A DNA stretch of 64,000 bases from Acanthochlamys bracteata (GCA_019914995.1 CM034130.1:9734001-9798000), one strand, 5' to 3'. Counted from the first letter of the stretch, positions 49,301-61,432 are shown. The notes: generated by a model not told the origin, from the letters alone. Program-made: numbers and translations.

Positions 49301-50214
49301 ATAATCAAGACAAATATTCAGCTAATCCAGAAGATATTACAGCTCCAGAAAGGCGTCCACGAATCACAGTTACCTACAGAATGCATTACAACCAACTTTG
49401 ACCACACAAGGCATTCACTATAAGCGCCACATGACCTAAAATAAAGCAAAGGACATTATACTTTTATGTTTTCTTTAGTCCTTATACTTTCAAACAGCCA
49501 TTTTGATCAATAAAATTTCTCTTTAGCTATCTGCTTAAGTCTTTAGTGACTTCGGTTCTACATGGAAAAGTTGCAAAGAAGATCAAGCCAAACTTCTATT
49601 ATCGAGAATGTCCAGAAGAAATTCCATATTCAATATGTATATAAAAGAAAATGCAAGGGGTTTCAGATCACAACATCATCAATCGCTTGCAATTACTGCA
49701 AATGCAAGGACAATGCACTCAAACTTCAGTACAAGAAGAAACAAAGATCTAAGCGCATCCTAATATGTACCTTCCACTCATTGTGTGAGGCTCTGTGTCC
49801 CTTTCCTACATTCTTTTCATCATCTGAAGCACTTCTCAACATTTGAAGAAAATTTGAAACTTCTAAGGAGCGTTTCTCCACAATACCTTTGACGTCTTCT
49901 TCTCATAGAGGAAAAAAGTAAAATAAAGGGTAAATTATGTCAATAAAATGAAACACCTTTCAATTTTTTTCCAAAACCAAGTCAGCCACACATTCAAAAG
50001 AGAGCACAACTCCTGCACCCGAGCAACAATTTTAACCAGCTTCCCTGATAGTTTTTGCAGCTGAAAGAAACTAACCTTCGGTGCCATTGAAGGGTGAGCG
50101 TAAAAGCTGATCCTTGACCAGCACTTTAATTGATTCCTCATTTGTAAGATCATGAGAAGCAAGTGTTTTATCCAATCTCTTTCGCATTTCCAGAACCTTT
50201 TGTCTCTTTTCCAT
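46399..50214 (-). CDS. START-domain lipid-binding protein
   Basis: Ten exons on the minus strand fit in phase: 50214-50076, 49862-49771, 49193-49085, 48988-48949, 48551-48462, 48373-48274, 48153-48014, 47907-47805, 47228-46768 and 46663-46399, about 512 residues. After a short charged N-terminus, residues 78-271 form a START (Bet v 1-like) domain: VRVMYREGPHGTPFHTLLVE, then LYTKWWPQYNVPTFKIT, KVPWPVSDREALLHYFEIEF and DIKLDFVPPWLINFISRQLI. Such domains hold a sterol, phospholipid or other hydrophobic ligand in a cavity. The C-terminal 240 residues are polar and Ser-rich with a basic VKRKRRIWKFG stretch near the end. No transmembrane span is clear. The ligand cannot be told from sequence. All junctions keep frame and no break is seen. 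Confidence 0.88.
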
Positions 50215-52878
50215 CCTGGATGATCATCAAGCTCAACAAATTAATTAGAAAACTGGTGGTAGTGTTGCAATACAATAGACTCAATCAACTGAAGTGAGCA
50301 GATCAATAGAATCTAATCAGCACTGAAAATGATCACAAAACTTCTGCAAAACACTTTAAAAAATGGAACCTTTTTTGAATAAATTGATAGCATAACAAAC
50401 TGGAGTTTATGTGGTAGCTCAACAGATAGCATAATACTCATACTACTAAACGTGATTCAATTATTTTTGTTGAGATTGAATTAAAACCACGAAAGAAAAT
50501 CACCACAAGTATCTTAAACAGTTGCTCACAAAACAAAAAAAAAAAGAAAAAAGGAAAAGCAATCCGAAGAGAAAAGCGAGGACTATTTGAATGATAAGAC
50601 TCAGAAGCAAATCTAAATAGATAAAGATTGACAAATGGATCAGCTTACAAGTAATAAGAAAGATTAAATACTTTCTTGAAACCTTTAATTTCTAATCTGC
50701 TCAACCAAAGATATCGTCTTTCTCCCTGCTCTGCTTTTTCTTTTGCCTTTGTGCTTTACCACATAAAAAAAAGATGAAAATTACAAATAAAAGAGAAAGA
50801 AAGAAAGATTTAGTTCTCTAACAAGGGGAGAAGAAGAGGGTATTGAATTTTGGTTCTTAATATTGAATTGAATTCAATATTGCATTGAAGGTGATTGGAG
50901 GAGGTCTCGGGAGTTTGTGACTGTGGGCCATTAACAAACAGCAAGGCCAATAAATTTGTTTGTTTTTATTTTTTTTCTTTATTACTTTCTCGGCACCTGC
51001 AGAAAAATCAGAAATGAATACTCCATGCATTTCAAAAGTCACCACTTAGTCAATTACTGATTTTTAAAAGCGTGTTTTAATCGATAATAAATAAGTTACA
51101 AAAATAAAGTTTAATAAAACTGAATTCAATAAAATAAAAATAATTTAGATGAGTTTGAGATAAAAATTTAAATTTAAATTTAAAATCTGATAAAAATAAA
51201 TTATATATAATGTCTTAAATATTAACACTGCAATATAATAACCTCTCTTTTTCAGGAATAACTCAAATAAAAACTCGGGCCATATTGATGTGATTTTGAA
51301 GATATTTATAAACTTTGAAGTAAAAAAAAATTATCTATAATATTCTAAACCTTTTTTTAAATATTCTAAATACCATAAATAAATTATATTATAAAAATAA
51401 TATGTATATAAAAGTTTTCCAAAAACTATAAGAAAATACTAGAAACTATTTTTCCAAAAACTATACTTTTTCGTCCGTCTCAACGCGCCAGTATTCAACT
51501 ATTCGAAGGAACGAAAGAAAGGCAACTGTGCTTATTTTGAGACAATTTTTATTTTGAGATTTGAGTTGTGCAACATGCAACCGACATTTTGTACCAATAT
51601 GAGTTAATGAATCGATTTCGAATTAATCTATATAATAATCGGATCAAAATTGTTTAATCATAATCTGACTCATTTATTTATATGGATCAAAATTGTCAAC
51701 CTTAACCTAACCTATTTATAATCGGATCAAACTCGGATCGACCTATTTAATAATTAAATTATTAAATAAAAATTATAAATATTAATTTTTAAATAATAAT
51801 ATATAAATTATTAATTATAATATATTTAAAAGAAAAATATTAATTTTGACAAAATTTATAAATTAAATACAAATTAGTTAAAATTAAGATAAATTAAAAA
51901 AATATATATATACAAATTAAATTTAAATTATTTACTATTTTTTTTAATTATTAAGTAATATATACTATATAAATAATTATACGGGTTAAACTGGTTAATT
52001 TCGTGTCAATCCGAATTCGATCCAAACTCGTCTAAATTTTTCGGGTCATTTTTTATCGATCTGAAATCGATTCGAATTCGAGTAAGACTTAATCCGAACC
52101 CGATATTTTGGGATTGAATTTTTAAATTGGGTCAAAATTTGTCACGACTAATTTTGTAGCAATTCTTTTGCTTTGGTGGGGGATGCGCATGATGATGATA
52201 GCAGCAATGAAAGAAAGCATCAGAGATAAGACGGCAATTTAAGGCGTTTTCGCTAAATTTTTCATAAAAATATTTTTAAAATTTTAAAATATATTTTTAT
52301 AAATATTAAAAAATTTATTTAAATTCAAAAATTATAACAAATTCTAATAAAAAAACTATTTTATTATTTTTTAATAAAATAATTAAAAAGTTTTATTTTA
52401 AAAGCACTGTGTGTCACTCCTAAAAGCATTTCAAAAGAATTACCAAAATCAGAACGGATGATAAAAGGCAGACCTTCTGTTATTACGAAATAATAAATAT
52501 GTGACCAACAACCGACTCCAACTACAACCTACTTCACCGAATTTATTAGACATGTCTTTCGTGGAAAAACTAAACATAAGGAATTAAGGACTGAGTTAGA
52601 TATTTAAAAGTGCTTGCATTTTTATCTCAGTTTTCTAAATAAATTTTTATAAATTATAATTTTAAAAATATATAAAAAATTATGCCATAAAAATTTTGTT
52701 ATTATTTATTATTATTATTATTTAGATAAACATAGAGAAGTTATTTTTTAAAAAATTTTAAATATTTTTTTGTTTATAAAATTAATTTTATAAAGACTTT
52801 CAAAGTTTGGGTCTCCGAAAGATACATATGAATGCAAAATTAAATGGGAGATGAGCATACACGGTGAGCTGTTGGGAT
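50215..52878. other. Promoter of the START gene and repeat-rich spacer
   Basis: Leader and promoter to about 50900. Beyond that lie AT-rich repeats: a diffuse element about 51590-52150 with scattered GGATCAAA/CGGGTC motifs, a GCGTTT-type element at 52242-52412 and another near 52600-52800. No gene seen. Confidence 0.5.
52242..52412. repeat. AT-rich GCGTTT-type element
   Basis: Left end AAGGCGTTTTCGCTAAATTT, right side TTTATTTTAAAAGCACTGTG. Same design as the other AT-rich elements. Confidence 0.4.
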
Positions 52879-53645
52879 CTCTGTTGGCAGACCCGGACCG
52901 ACCCGTTCGGGTCGACCCGGAAATCGTCGATTCGGACGATAAATCGGTCTGGATTTGTAAAAATACTGTTTATGCAATCGACCCGTTTTGATTCGGTTGA
53001 TCCGTTCGTTCGGATCAAATCGGGTTATTTTTTTTAAAATTAATTAAAAAAATTTTAAAAATTAAAAAATTTTAAATTGATGATATATTTAATACAAAAA
53101 TATTTATTAATAATCCTATGTTGAAAAATAATATGTAGTTTAAATTTTGTATTTTGATGTGATAATGTAAAAATATAATTACTTATGTCTTATTTGTAAA
53201 TATCAATTATTAGTGATTTTTAAAATTTTATATTGTAAAATATTTAGAATCAAATATGTATACCTAAAAAAATTTATTATATCTCTTTTATGATTTCTCT
53301 ATTTTATGATTTTATTTTTTGCTAATCTCCTAATTTATTTAAATATTTCTTATTATAAATTTTAGTTGTTATTATTGTTATTGGTGGTGGCAATATTTCA
53401 ATTTTCGCTGTGATTATTATTACTGTTGTTGTTGATAGTAATGCTATAATAAAAATATTTTAATTTTTTGGTATGATTACTATTGCTATTATTATTGGTA
53501 GTATCATTGGCAATAGATTTCTTACTGTAATTATTATTATTATTAATTAAAAATACTTTAATATTATTGATCCGACGGTTTGACCCAAGAACCGTGACCT
53601 GAAAAATTTTCCGGTTCGATGTCCGATCCGGTTCTTACAACTATG
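52879..53645. mobile_element. hAT-type MITE, 767 bp, copy 2
   Basis: Starts CTCTGTTGGCAGACCCGG; the right end in reverse complement is CATAGTTGTAAGAACCGG, so the ends are imperfect inverted repeats. A perfect 8-bp duplication GTTGGGAT flanks it (52871-52878 and 53646-53653). No transposase. It matches 31101-31928 in opposite orientation, both at the ends and in the (ATT)n/(TTG)n middle. Confidence 0.75.
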
Positions 53646-53653
53646 GTTGGGAT

Positions 53654-55873
53654 AGGTAAAACAAACAGACATGTGTAAATTCTTAAAATAAAAACTTTTT
53701 TCTAAACAAAATCTTATTTTGATGCTCTTTTAAATACTAATTGAAATTTTTTATCTAACAATTATATATATATATATATATATACTTTAAAATAAAAAAT
53801 AATAAGCTTGTTTTCAGAAAAGACCTACAAAAAATATTTACTTTAAAAACAACTCTGTTTTAAACAATTCTAAACATCCTCAAGGCGATTACCCACTAAA
53901 CCTTTAGTTCATAACAAATATTCTACTTGTTCAAAAAAATCATATATATTCACAATTGTGCAAATGATAACTACAATAGCAAAACTTCTGAAAGGTTGCT
54001 GCTTTGTAACGTTAATTCTACTGGATGTTTTTCTTTACAACCAACCTCTGATCAATCATTTAACGTTTGGAAAGCGAGTTATTAGAAAATAATTATTAAA
54101 TATTCACACTTATGAAGCTTGGAATGAGTTTTAATCTAAATATCTTGAGACTCCACGAAATGTATACCTAAGCGCATTATTAGTTCTTTCCGAATTTACT
54201 TTTTTTGACTAATATTTTAAATTCATTTTCATATACAATTAAACACAAAAAGTAACATATATATTTACTTCCAAATATAACTAAATACAAAATTTTAATT
54301 CACTTCTCAAACTCATTTAGTGTGTGAATTTATATAAACATTATTTGTTATTAAATATTTTTAATTTTTAATTAATTTTTTAAACTTACTTTAAAAAATT
54401 AAATTTTTATCTCAAAGTAAACACGTACTTAAATAAAAAGCTCACTTCTTTAAAAACTAATTTGATTACAACCAAAGAAGAAAACGTTTGTGACTATGGG
54501 CATTTTTGAGGTTGCTGAAATTTAAGTTAATTGAAAAAAAAGAAATTTTAAGGTGCTTTTCAAACAAATTTATGAACTTTTAGAAAATTCAATTATTCTA
54601 TAACATACAAATACCTCATATATTTTAAAATTAATTTTTTAAAAATAATATATACAATAATTTTTTAAATTAAAAAAAAAGAAATTGAAAGATAATCAAA
54701 ATAAGGGCTTATATTCGGTCCACGCTTCGGCGAGGGGGCGGTTACGATAATATAAACTCATTTTACGAAACTAAATTTAAATAATTAAATTAAAATATTA
54801 ATAAAATATAAATATTATATTAATTTTATAATAATAATAAATTTTAAATTAATTAAAAAAATAATTAAAAAAATTACAATTTGGTGATAGGTAAATGCGC
54901 AATGGTCAATTATAATTCCTTGGATCAATTGATGGTGGTTGGTGGAGGTTGGTACGGTGTCCGTGGACATAAGTAACCGTACGTTAATAGTGTTTGTCTA
55001 TTTTTTTCTGTAAGTGAAAATATATTTTAACTTTTTTAATTCTAATTTATTATTTATAAGAATTATTTTATAAAAATTTTTAATTAAAAAATAATATGTA
55101 AAATATTATTATTATTATTTTAAATAAAAAATAATTTTTCAAAACTTAAAAATATTTGTTATTTAAAAAAATTATTTTATAATTACTCCAAAACATCCAA
55201 AGTCGTTTCTGAAAAATAACGCTTCGCCTACCTGATATTAAATATCTAATCATCAAAACTTTAACCAAGGTACGTAGAGTCGGTGACAACTACAGATTCA
55301 ATAATATAGGCAAAAGACAAGGTAAACGTTTACCTCTATAACTAATAAGTAGAATAAATGTACGAGTTGACATTGAGAAATTTCTCCTTGGATACTTTAA
55401 GCGTGGGAATTAATTAATTAATTTCCCCAACTGCGTTGAAATTACAGCATTATTGAAGCAAAGCTAGCTACATAAACAAACCAACTCCAAATTAAAATAC
55501 TACTTCATGTCTTATCCACGTCCTTCTGTTCAGGTTCTGCTGTATGTACTTCATACCTCTTATAAACAGAATAATCCTGCAAGAATTATCAGGAATTTTA
55601 TACCTAAACAATAAATGGAGGCACATGTTCATGGTAACCATTCCCTTTCTAATACCTTGAGAGACTCGTGTGAGCTTCGTTTCTTTGGAATCCTTTTCTT
55701 TAATTTGGTGATCATGAAAACAGAACAAGTTATTTTAATTTGTCGATCCACGTTGCTGTGTCTTTGTCATGATCATTCTTTTATTGTTATGTATGTCAAC
55801 CATCGATCTCTATTCTTCTCGCAAACCCTGAAAAACTAACTGCTCGAGTTTTTGCACTGCCTTTTTCTTCTCC
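53654..55873. other. Repeat-rich spacer
   Basis: (TA)n near 53762-53785, AT-rich elements about 54165-54435 (right end AAAGTAAACACGTAC) and 55000-55195. The last few hundred bases hold the promoter of the next gene. No other gene seen. Confidence 0.5.
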
Positions 55874-56881
55874 ATGGCCGGAAAAAAGAAGAAACAATCT
55901 AAGAAAAATAAGTACAAGCCCGCCGATAACAAGTTTTCCGCTTCTACTTCATCGGCAAAAGCAGAAACTATCTCGAATAGCTCTGCATCAGACGATGAGT
56001 CTTCTATGAGGCAAGAAACCCGCTCCGTTGCTAGTACCTCGTCCCCATCTCCGTCACTTAAGGGCAGCGTGCAGCGTGGAAATACGGTACTGAAATCCAT
56101 GGCGATGGCTGAAATAAAACCAGACTCGTCATCCAATCAGGAAGAAATATTAATCCAAGAACAGGAAATTACAAAGGCAGCATCAGCACTACCCAAGAAA
56201 GGCTACTACCTGAGTCCTGAGACAATGTTTCCCTTTATGTCAGGGGTAGAGACAGGAGCACGCCAAGTGAAGCATATTTGCGAGAGCATGAAGGTTTTCA
56301 AGTTCATGCTTCTGGATGGTGAGCTGAGGATTGTGATGACTGTGCTTCTTGATCGCATGAAAATGCTTCAAGAAGACTACCAAATCTTGTCAGAAGGGCT
56401 GATGGGCGCCGTGGGAGTCTTTGTTCCCGACGCCACTGACGTTCGTCAAGCTGCTTCTGATTTCGTAAACCAATACGTACTTCCGCCGCCTTCAGTTCAA
56501 CAAAATCACAGCGATGATGAAGACCCTCCTTACCCTTATCGGCAATCAAGCGAATTACAAATTTCTGCTTCATTATCACATCAAATACTGTCAACTTCGA
56601 CTTCAGAAACGCAGAGCAGCTCGACTGCATTTGCGTCGTCAATGTCAAACAATCCACGGCAAAGGCGATCAAGGGGTGGCTACCGTCGCCGTACTAGGAG
56701 CAGCACTACTAGGAGCAGAGATGTGACGCAACTGATACAAGAAGAGATGGTTGAGCCATTGCTTGCTTCGATCAATGTGGCCATCTGCATGCTGTCAGTG
56801 TTGGAAGAATGGATGCAGCAAGCAGTGAAGGAGCTAGAGTCCGATGAGCTCAAGGATTGGGTTTTGAGGTACTGCATCTGA
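55874..56881 (+). CDS. Intronless unrecognised gene; reading frame shifts before its end
   Basis: The ATG at 55874 (TCCATGGCC context) opens a 335-residue frame without introns. The N-terminus is Lys-rich (AGKKKKQSKKNKYK, a possible nuclear signal), followed by a Ser-rich stretch, then a folded-looking part at 105-200 (GYYLSPETMFPFMSGVETGA, VKHICESMKVFKFMLLDGEL), a Ser/Gln stretch, a basic RRSRGGYRRRTRS patch near 270 and a helical end (LASINVAICMLSVLEEWMQQ). The stop at 56881 is probably not the ancestral end: from about 56857 the neighbouring frame continues as convincing helix to 57048. A single T lost from GATTTGGG near 56855 would explain both. I do not recognise the family. A sequencing error, a recent frameshift, or two real isoform frames are all possible. 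Confidence 0.6.
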   Translation: MAGKKKKQSKKNKYKPADNKFSASTSSAKAETISNSSASDDESSMRQETRSVASTSSPSPSLKGSVQRGNTVLKSMAMAEIKPDSSSNQEEILIQEQEITKAASALPKKGYYLSPETMFPFMSGVETGARQVKHICESMKVFKFMLLDGELRIVMTVLLDRMKMLQEDYQILSEGLMGAVGVFVPDATDVRQAASDFVNQYVLPPPSVQQNHSDDEDPPYPYRQSSELQISASLSHQILSTSTSETQSSSTAFASSMSNNPRQRRSRGGYRRRTRSSTTRSRDVTQLIQEEMVEPLLASINVAICMLSVLEEWMQQAVKELESDELKDWVLRYCI

Positions 56882-57048
56882 TGAAGGAGAACCTGGAGAC
56901 ATACGAGAAGGCAGAAGAGCTGGTTCTACGGAGAGGCATACGATCAGCAACGGGCAGTAGCTTCTCAGCTAGCACCCTCAAACTCAGTGCCAATGCGCGT
57001 AGGAGTTTGCGCCTACTTGATTTCTTCAGATGGATGGCTGCCAGGTGA
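56857..57048 (+). other. Continuation of the 55874 gene in the next frame
   Basis: The frame reads LGFEVLHLMKENLETYEKAE, then ELVLRRGIRSATGSSF and a basic end LRLLDFFRWMAAR before TGA. It overlaps the end of the upstream frame by 25 bases, too close for an intron. Codon character and helix pattern match the upstream protein, so it looks like its displaced C-terminus. Confidence 0.5.
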
Positions 57049-57644
57049 AGCTGCCCCAAGATAGCTAGCTGGATAGTTCTTCAGATTAAATTTGATGAAT
57101 AATAACTGCTTTGATTTCTCTTGCAATAAAAGGCAAACTACTTAATTTCTTGCTCATTTAATTATTAATAATAACATGCATGGAACATTAATTCTGCGAT
57201 TGTGCTAGTTATTGTTAATTTGTATCATATATTGTCGTGCAGCATTATGATCGTAATGTCGTGCCAATTAATGCATGCAATAGTTAATCGAGATCTTAGA
57301 AGTTTTTTTTTTAAAGGAAAAGTTCATTATGAATCCCTATTCATATATTCCTTGTTCGAATATATCGTTAACCCTAGAACGTGCAGTTAACTGCTGCTCG
57401 GTCCATTATCTTGCAACTATCTGTTCTTTCTATACAGTAATTCAAATCCTTTGTTATAGCTAGTTCCGGCATTAATTGTAGAACTTGTTTGCTTTGAGAG
57501 GATTCGAGTTAGGCATCGATCCCTTCGTTCCTATATGATTTTAATATCTCAAACTTGGTAAGAGAAAGATCTAGAAAGCTAGCTAGCTAGTAGACGAAGA
57601 GCTCACTACCTACTTATTTTGAAACAACACACCAAAAAGTTTCT

Positions 57645-57645
57645 G

Positions 57646-57686
<41 letters not shown>
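57645..57686. repeat. (TA)n microsatellite
   Basis: About 20 TA units, directly left of the inverted repeat; a shorter TA run lies to its right at about 58096-58111. Confidence 0.9.
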
Positions 57687-57687
<1 letters not shown>

Positions 57688-57690
57688 TAT

Positions 57691-58076
57691 TTCTTTTTAA
57701 GAATATTTTTCGGTATTTTTTTCTGATTTATGGCGAGGTGATCTTCAAATCTAATCTCCACCGTTGGATATGAAGAACTATGAGATAGAAATCTATTCAT
57801 AAAATTTCAACTCAATCGGACCACGAATTCACTTCCATCCTGTCACTTGATGAAGATGACAGAAATGATAAAACATATATATTTTTAAATTTTCTTATAT
57901 TCTGTCATCTTGATCAAGTGAACGGATGAAGAAAAATTCGTGGTCCGATTAAGCTAAATTTTATGAGTAGATTTCTAACATATAATTCTTCATATTCAAT
58001 GGTGGAAATTAGATTTGGAAGTCACTTTGGCAATAAATTGAAAAAAAAATATCCGAAAGTGTTCTTAAAGAAAGAG
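57691..58076. repeat. Large inverted repeat (foldback element)
   Basis: Arms of about 175 bp, 57691-57864 and 57901-58076, pair over nearly their whole length: for example TCGGACCACGAATT in the left arm against AATTCGTGGTCCGATT in the right, and TTCATCTTGA/TGATGAAGATGACAGA near the loop. I judge identity at about 80%. The loop is about 36 bp and A/T-rich. TA repeats border both sides, which would fit insertion into a TA microsatellite. A transcript would form a long hairpin. Confidence 0.75.
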
Positions 58077-58930
58077 TGTTTTTATTCCTTTTCTATATAT
58101 ATATATATAGCAGTTCTATACAATGAACTTATCTAACTAGTTTAGTTTAAGGTACTCAAAGATGCCTCTTGGTTACGGTCATCAAATGATGATTTGTATC
58201 CATATATATAGCACGCTAAATTAGGTAACGTATCTCTAGTACAGTTGTGAAAACTTACTTTTGCATCTTTCATGTGGCTTTAACAATTCATTTACACCCT
58301 CAATAGCAACGGAGAAATAGTCTATATATTTGCTGTTAAGGTTTCAGTGGCCATGTTATAAAATGTTAGGAGTCGAACAAAGGCATTGATCACTTGTAAG
58401 TAGCTAGCTAGCTAGCTACTCTCGGTTCTTTATGTTTTGCAACTCGTGTAGAAAGCGGTTTGTGCCTATGTTATGAGCACTCATGTTGCAAGTGAAGTGA
58501 AGCAATCGTGTTAGAATTTTTTAATTTTAGGAAATGATTAATTATGTATCATAAAGTTTTACATCTAAAAATTCAATAATTTTCACTACAAATAAATTCA
58601 GATAGCTTATCTTGATTCATAACGTTCTTTTTCTCGATTAATTGCTTTTTCTTTAGAACATTTGATTTTCTTCTCTTAATTCTTTTGTTAATTCTGAAGA
58701 AGAAAATTAATTTTGAGCGATGAAATTGAAAAGAATTTCATATCTCAAATATGGGCAGAAAGATGACCAAATTTCTATCTGAGAATGCAGTTATTAATCC
58801 ACGTTTTTATCAAAGTGTATAATTAGAGATAATTTCTTATTATAGATCATGCTGTACGTTTGCTATAATAGTTTTGTGAAGAGAATTGGTCGTTGCAGTG
58901 AAATTCGGTGAATGGTGAATACTGATGCTA

Positions 58931-59180
58931 CGAGCGTGTTTACAAACACTCCAAATTTATATTTTTTTAAATTCACTTTCAATATAAAATATATACAAAA
59001 ATTAAAATAAAATTTTTTATTAATAAAATTTTTTAAAATTTATTTTTAAAACTTACTATAATTATTACATTAATATATAATTTTATTTTTTATTAAATAT
59101 TTTTAATTTTTAATTTGATTTTTTAAATTAATTTTTAAAAAACTTACTTCACCTATTTTTTTATCAAGGTAAACACACCC
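58931..59180. repeat. AT-rich MITE with GTGTTTAC ends
   Basis: Left end GAGCGTGTTTAC, right end GTAAACACACCC, A/T-rich interior, with TA on both sides. Same family as 13887-14126. Confidence 0.55.
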
Positions 59181-60959
59181 TATATATCAGTCAGGCGTCT
59201 CTAAAACTTATATCCTGCCAACAGTTGTTGCTTATTATTCTGACCTTGTATGTAACCTTAGCTTAGAGTTCGACCATTTTTTAGGTATTTTTGCTGTAGA
59301 GGATGCATCTCTTGGTGCATGCTATTTTTGCAAGTAGCTCCCACTTATTCAACGGTTCTACCCATTTCTGTTAGATGGTTCTTTTTCAATCCTTGTGTTA
59401 GCCGTAGTTTTTGGGTCTTTATCCATATCTCGGCACGACGTCAGGGCTGCATATGCAGCAGCTCATCCATGCTGAACTTGTTACTAGCTGGCCCGAATAG
59501 TAATACACAATGAAACCAGTGGTAATCCTAAATAATATATGTTGGGCCTCCAAAGTGTCCAAATTAATAGCGTGTAGAGTCTGATAGATCCGAATAGACG
59601 ATGAGCTAATTTGATGAATTAAATTCGAATTAATAGCGTATGGATTTGAGATGGTATTCGAATAAAAAATAGACTAACTAATTTAAAAGTGATTAGTAAC
59701 TTGCTTTAATTGGGGCCAAATAGATAATGGTTTGGGTGAGCTTAAGAGCCCAAATTTTTTAATAGTATCCATGCTGGAAGAGATATATATTTATAAGTGG
59801 GAGATAACTTCTTGGCCAATTTGTTTAGTGTGTGGGACCGATTCTACGATATATCCATCAACTCTTAAGGGCATTAGTGATACGAGCAAACTAGAATTCA
59901 TGTCAATTCTGAAGCAAATCAAGATAAAAAATGTTAACCAGCTTTTAGCATCTTGGTTACTTGTACATAGTTTGCAATATAGTACTAGCTAGCAATGGAG
60001 CACTGGTGCCCAACCTTAATTCGCAATGACAGAAGAAGCCAGTAACAGTTTGTAATCTTTCATGGTCGACGCCTCTGCTGGGAGTGACAGCTCTCTCTCA
60101 ATGGGTCCGCAATTCTAACTATCTAGCATCTCTAGCTCACCAATCAGATAAAAACGCAAGCTGAGAAACCATGACTGTGAATGTGGACTCCATCAGTGAT
60201 TTCTGGCATTGTCTGTAGGATCTCTTCTTCAGTTGACCTCTGCAAAATGACACGAGAAATATTGAACCGAATTGGGGAAGAAAATCAGAGGTTTCCAGAT
60301 ACTAGTTCTTAGATCTTAAACAGAGAGAAACTTGACGAGATTGCAGAGAACGAAAGAGATCCAACCTCTTGCCAGGATCGAAAACTCGATTTCTACCGTC
60401 GTTGCCCGGCGATCTTCTTAAGATTCTGTATTTGCAATTTCGAGTGTAACGAAAAGAATAACGAGGCCGAATTTGAAATTTGAAATTTAGACGCCTAAAA
60501 AGTGAAATTGGAACCCTGTTACTGCAAATCCAGGTACCTAATAAACTTCAGCTTTTACAGTGACGGTAATTTTCAAATCCAAATTCAAAATAAATAATCA
60601 CACTTCTAATCCTAGAGGTGTACATAATAGCGGTTAGATTCACGACAATTATTTTTTCAAATACAAATAAAGTATAGAGGAGAATGCAAGTCTAGGGCGG
60701 TGTTAAACCCTGCACCAATTGCCTTCTACCACTCTGTGCTGTTCCCTATGTTCCTCCCCTGAACCCACCCTCACCAGCTGCATCGGTCTTTATCTGTGCC
60801 TGACATTGATATAATAGTAGCAAACCATTACTTAAATTTGATATTCAACGTTTAAGGTTGCCTAACACCTTAATAAATTGAGTATGACACTACAGGAGCA
60901 ACGTTAGAACCAATGGTGATGAAAGGTCAGACCGAGACCGGTTGGTACCCTTCATGCCC

Positions 60960-60966
60960 TATATAA
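60960..60966 (+). promoter_or_regulatory. TATA box of the Pro/His-rich gene
   Basis: TATATAA in the context CCCTATATAAACAC, 83 bp upstream of the ATG at 61049. An ACCAATGG (CAAT-type) sequence lies about 50 bp further upstream. Confidence 0.6.
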
Positions 60967-61048
60967 ACACAACTACGTATGCAAGCTAGCAGAAACAGAT
61001 TAAGAAGATAAAAAGGTCTTTAGTGAGTGAGTGAAATTGAGATAAGAG

Positions 61049-61432
61049 ATGATGAAGTTGTTACCATGGCTTCTGCTTGTGGTAGCTATCCTGCTAGGAG
61101 CTGGAGCTCCTACACTGGGAGTGCGAAGTCCTCCGCCACCGACGCATAAAGCGCCGCCGCCACCGACGCGTAAACACAAACATGAACACTACCATGAGCA
61201 TAAGCACCACCACAAGCATGAGCATAAATCACCAGTACCTCCTCACAGTAAGGTTGAACACCCAAAGCTTAAAACGCCTCCGCCACCACATAAGGGCACT
61301 CCAGATCTTCACCATCCTCCAGGGCCACCGCATAAAGGTCCACCACCACCCGCGCACAAGGTTCTCAGTCATCCGCCGCCGCTTAAGGTTTTCACTCACC
61401 ATCCTCCACCACCACCGCCGAAGAAGCCTTGA
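61049..61432 (+). CDS. Short secreted Pro/His-rich extensin-like protein
   Basis: One exon of 127 residues. A signal peptide (LLPWLLLVVAILLGAGAPTL, cut near residue 24) precedes a body of PPPPTHK/PPPHKG-type repeats, which broadly resemble plant proline-rich and extensin-like wall proteins, and a central His/Lys/Glu run (HKHEHYHEHKHHHKHEHK). No Tyr cross-link motifs of classical extensins are seen. The His cluster could bind Cu, Zn or Ni; that is inferred only from composition. The promoter has a good TATA box. The ATG at 61049 is the first of two adjacent Met codons. Its 3' end is tandemly duplicated (see 61373-61728). Confidence 0.8.
   Translation: MMKLLPWLLLVVAILLGAGAPTLGVRSPPPPTHKAPPPPTRKHKHEHYHEHKHHHKHEHKSPVPPHSKVEHPKLKTPPPPHKGTPDLHHPPGPPHKGPPPPAHKVLSHPPPLKVFTHHPPPPPPKKP

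Larger units (their letters stand above)
57049..61048. other. Spacer with inverted repeat and AT-rich elements
   Basis: Four kilobases without a supported gene. Contains (TA)n runs, the inverted repeat at 57691-58076, a (TAGC)n run near 58404-58420 and the MITE at 58931-59180. A minus-strand frame at 60242-60170 (RSTEEEILQTMPEITDGVHI) after a CAG acceptor reads like protein, but no partner exons were found. Confidence 0.45.

Noticed and set aside
49340-49372. Possible 33-bp micro-exon in the START gene (VTVIRGRLSGA)
   Set aside because: It has an acceptor and a weak GT and keeps phase, but joining 49771 directly to 49193 gives the expected WKVKQDTDE junction, and the piece would interrupt it.
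59732-59992. 86-codon frame in the 57-61 kb spacer
   Set aside because: No ATG context, no family match and no promoter or splice signal; probably chance in a repeat-poor patch.
60170-60430. Possible two-exon minus-strand gene
   Set aside because: The stretch RSTEEEILQTMPEITDGVHI follows an acceptor, but the upstream piece does not join in phase with a clear start, so I do not call a gene.
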